From Candidatus Fermentibacterota bacterium (GTDB lineage: Bacteria > Fermentibacterota > Fermentibacteria > Fermentibacterales > Fermentibacteraceae), in the NCBI GenBank assembly GCA_002748705.1, contig PDSZ01000009.1, forward strand, positions 5,370-69,369: a stretch of 64,000 nt of DNA. Direction: 5' to 3'. This document shows positions 62,614 through 64,000 of the stretch, piece after piece. Position 1 is the stretch's first letter; each line of letters opens with the position of its first letter. A program made the translations under genes and the position numbers. Under the pieces are notes generated by a model that was given only the letters and a program-made list of their open reading frames with translations, made no database searches and was not told the origin of the DNA.

Positions 62614-64000
62614 TTACCTGTGGGCATAATACACAGCATTCCCAACCTCTGTATTGAATTTAAGGGACTTCGTGAGTGTTTTCCGGCTCTTAACGAAGTG
62701 TGGTAAATTACCGGAGCCTATCCCTAGACCCCAGATCTGGTTTCTGAACTCACTCTGCATCAGCCCTGTGGTCATCCTGCCAGGAGGAGCATGCTTCCTC
62801 CATTTAGGCAGTTTTCTTACACTGACCCCCTTAGCACTCTTACCGGTAAATGCCAGCTGCATGAATGCATAGCTCACAGTCATAAGTGCAGGGAGGAACT
62901 GGAGTGATTCCTCTTTCCTGACAGATGGCTCATCAATCCCAAGCAGACATTTCTCATCTCTGAAATTGACCTCTATCTGCCACCGCCAAAGGTACCACTG
63001 GAGGATCTTTTCAGGTGGTAAGTTGCTGTCGGTACATATCAGATAGGTGGGTTTCCTGTAGATCAACGGACTGCCCTTTTTAAGCCTGTAGCGGAGCGGT
63101 CTGATCACAAGCAGGCTGAGGTTCCGCTCTCCTCCAACCCTCGACCTTACAGGTTTGATGTACTTTACCTGGAACTCATGAACCCTGTCTGACGCAAATG
63201 CCTTTACTGTTTCCCATGGGATCTCATCATCCTTACGAATCGCTTCCGGAGTGGGGAGCTGTTCCCCATAGTAACTCCTGCGACCGCGACGACCTTCCTT
63301 CTCAACAGGTATGTCGTAAAGCTTTGCATCACGCCTTGCCCTGCCTATCAGAGTAGTCTTTTCCGGTAATGAACGGATAACGGTCTTGTTGGTGTAACCA
63401 CCGTCTACACTGACAACCAGTTCCCTGTCAGGATCCATCTGTTCACGCAGTTCCCTGATGGCATCAGCACCCCTTTTGCTGATCTTCGTTGCTTCCCGCA
63501 ACAAAGTGTATTCTGCATGTACTTCTGCAGGAGCACATCTGGACGGCTTCTTCGGAGTCGGACAGTGACGGATCATTAGAGGTATACCACGACAAGACCC
63601 TGGGCGCTCCTCCTCCTCCACTGCTCCCGATATCTGGAGATATCTGGTTGCCCATATGAAGTTGTTGCAGAATTTCGGACCATTAGGATCACGCTTGAAA
63701 GCTGTTCCATACACATTGCGTCCACTCTTATCAAACAGGGTATCATCCATAAGTACCACAAGAGGCTGCTTCTTCTCCAGTCTACCAGTTACCTCTTTGC
63801 GTATAACTGAAAACAGCATCTCTTCTCTGAACCTGCCCCTCTCGAAGACTCGGTAATCAGCCGACCAGTCTGAATGCTGCTTGCCGGTGGTGGAGATCAG
63901 GCAGGTGACATTGTGCCTGCCGAGGCACAACAGCGACCCAGTTCCCAGCCTGACTGCCCTCTGCCACACACTCTCAAACGCATCCCTGCATTCCCCCCAC
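62614..64000 (-). CDS. DDE transposase, IS701/IS4-like (5' end outside window)
   Basis: The frame is open to the window edge (preceding residues ECRDAFESVWQRAVRLG are in frame), so the GTG at 63969 is not the true start; at least 461 codons are visible. The DDE triad is recognisable: VVLMDDTLFDKSGRNVYG, LVVSVDGGYTNKTVI, and the glutamate in WRWQIEVNFRDEK. The segment FKRDPNGPKFCNNFIW fits the DDE_5/IS701 class. No frameshift is visible, so the copy may be functional. The terminal inverted repeat at the 3' side lies presumably within 62564-62613 but cannot be paired here. Confidence 0.85.
   Translation of the reverse strand, partial: WGECRDAFESVWQRAVRLGTGSLLCLGRHNVTCLISTTGKQHSDWSADYRVFERGRFREEMLFSVIRKEVTGRLEKKQPLVVLMDDTLFDKSGRNVYGTAFKRDPNGPKFCNNFIWATRYLQISGAVEEEERPGSCRGIPLMIRHCPTPKKPSRCAPAEVHAEYTLLREATKISKRGADAIRELREQMDPDRELVVSVDGGYTNKTVIRSLPEKTTLIGRARRDAKLYDIPVEKEGRRGRRSYYGEQLPTPEAIRKDDEIPWETVKAFASDRVHEFQVKYIKPVRSRVGGERNLSLLVIRPLRYRLKKGSPLIYRKPTYLICTDSNLPPEKILQWYLWRWQIEVNFRDEKCLLGIDEPSVRKEESLQFLPALMTVSYAFMQLAFTGKSAKGVSVRKLPKWRKHAPPGRMTTGLMQSEFRNQIWGLGIGSGNLPHFVKSRKTLTKSLKFNTEVGNAVYYAHR

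Noticed and set aside
1..64000. CRISPR arrays or defence-island genes
   Set aside because: No regularly spaced repeats, cas genes, restriction genes or toxin-antitoxin pairs were recognised; the lone methyltransferase has no restriction partner.

Overview
The window is a bacterial chromosome segment, apparently from an uncultured lineage of the FCB (Fibrobacteres-Chlorobi-Bacteroidetes) superphylum. Five secreted proteins end in a C-terminal domain of the T9SS type A / FlgD-Ig-like kind (a PNP or NP motif, then VxDxxGR, then a 'G.Y...' strand near the terminus). There are also several lipoproteins with clean lipoboxes, a TonB-dependent receptor, a CotH kinase and acetate kinase. A fermentative candidate phylum such as Fermentibacterota would fit, but this placement is inference.

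Layout. 1-12.6 kb: type IIA topoisomerase genes parE-parC (parC cut by the window edge), a B12-binding-type radical SAM protein, a class I methyltransferase, a secreted LVIVD-like repeat protein, an IS630-family remnant, a flippase-like membrane protein and an acyl-CoA synthetase-like ligase. 13.2-19.8 kb: a tightly coupled plus-strand operon of exported proteins. These are a metallopeptidase-like protein lacking the zinc motif, a TPR-type lipoprotein interrupted by an in-frame TAA, a large sorted protein, and an S41-like lipoprotein without the usual catalytic serine. 19.8-24.1 kb: a minus-strand TonB receptor split by an IS200/IS605-type insertion, plus a beta-propeller lipoprotein. 24.2-30.9 kb: an AT-rich beta-propeller gene lying between two direct repeats of a sulfatase-modifying-factor-like gene end, then an operon (C1 peptidase, radical SAM, PEGA/SUMF1-like protein). 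31-32.4 kb: a glycosyltransferase and a membrane-anchored rhodanese.

32.4-61.7 kb is one long minus-strand run, mostly housekeeping. In transcription order: tRNA-Val, thrS, infC, rpmI, rplT, a coiled-coil zapB-like protein, zapA, rny, a YmdB-type phosphodiesterase, a polyprenyl synthase, dxs, nadK, recN, a CDP-alcohol phosphatidyltransferase, smc, ftsY, an orphan ABC ATPase, a very large GGDEF-STAND-TPR protein, a DUF169 protein, hisS, a GAF protein, an O-antigen-ligase-like protein, ackA and the CotH kinase. Most junctions are 4-nt overlaps or gaps of a few bases, so translational coupling is widespread. Several starts are non-ATG, including a probable ATC start for infC. 61.8-64 kb: a monocistronic secreted protein of unknown family with its own promoter and terminator hairpin, and a DDE transposase running off the window end.

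The most interesting items are the GGDEF/double-STAND protein with one broken P-loop, the exported operon in which two protease-like proteins have both lost catalytic residues, and the repeat-flanked AT-rich gene. No CRISPR array or rRNA was seen.
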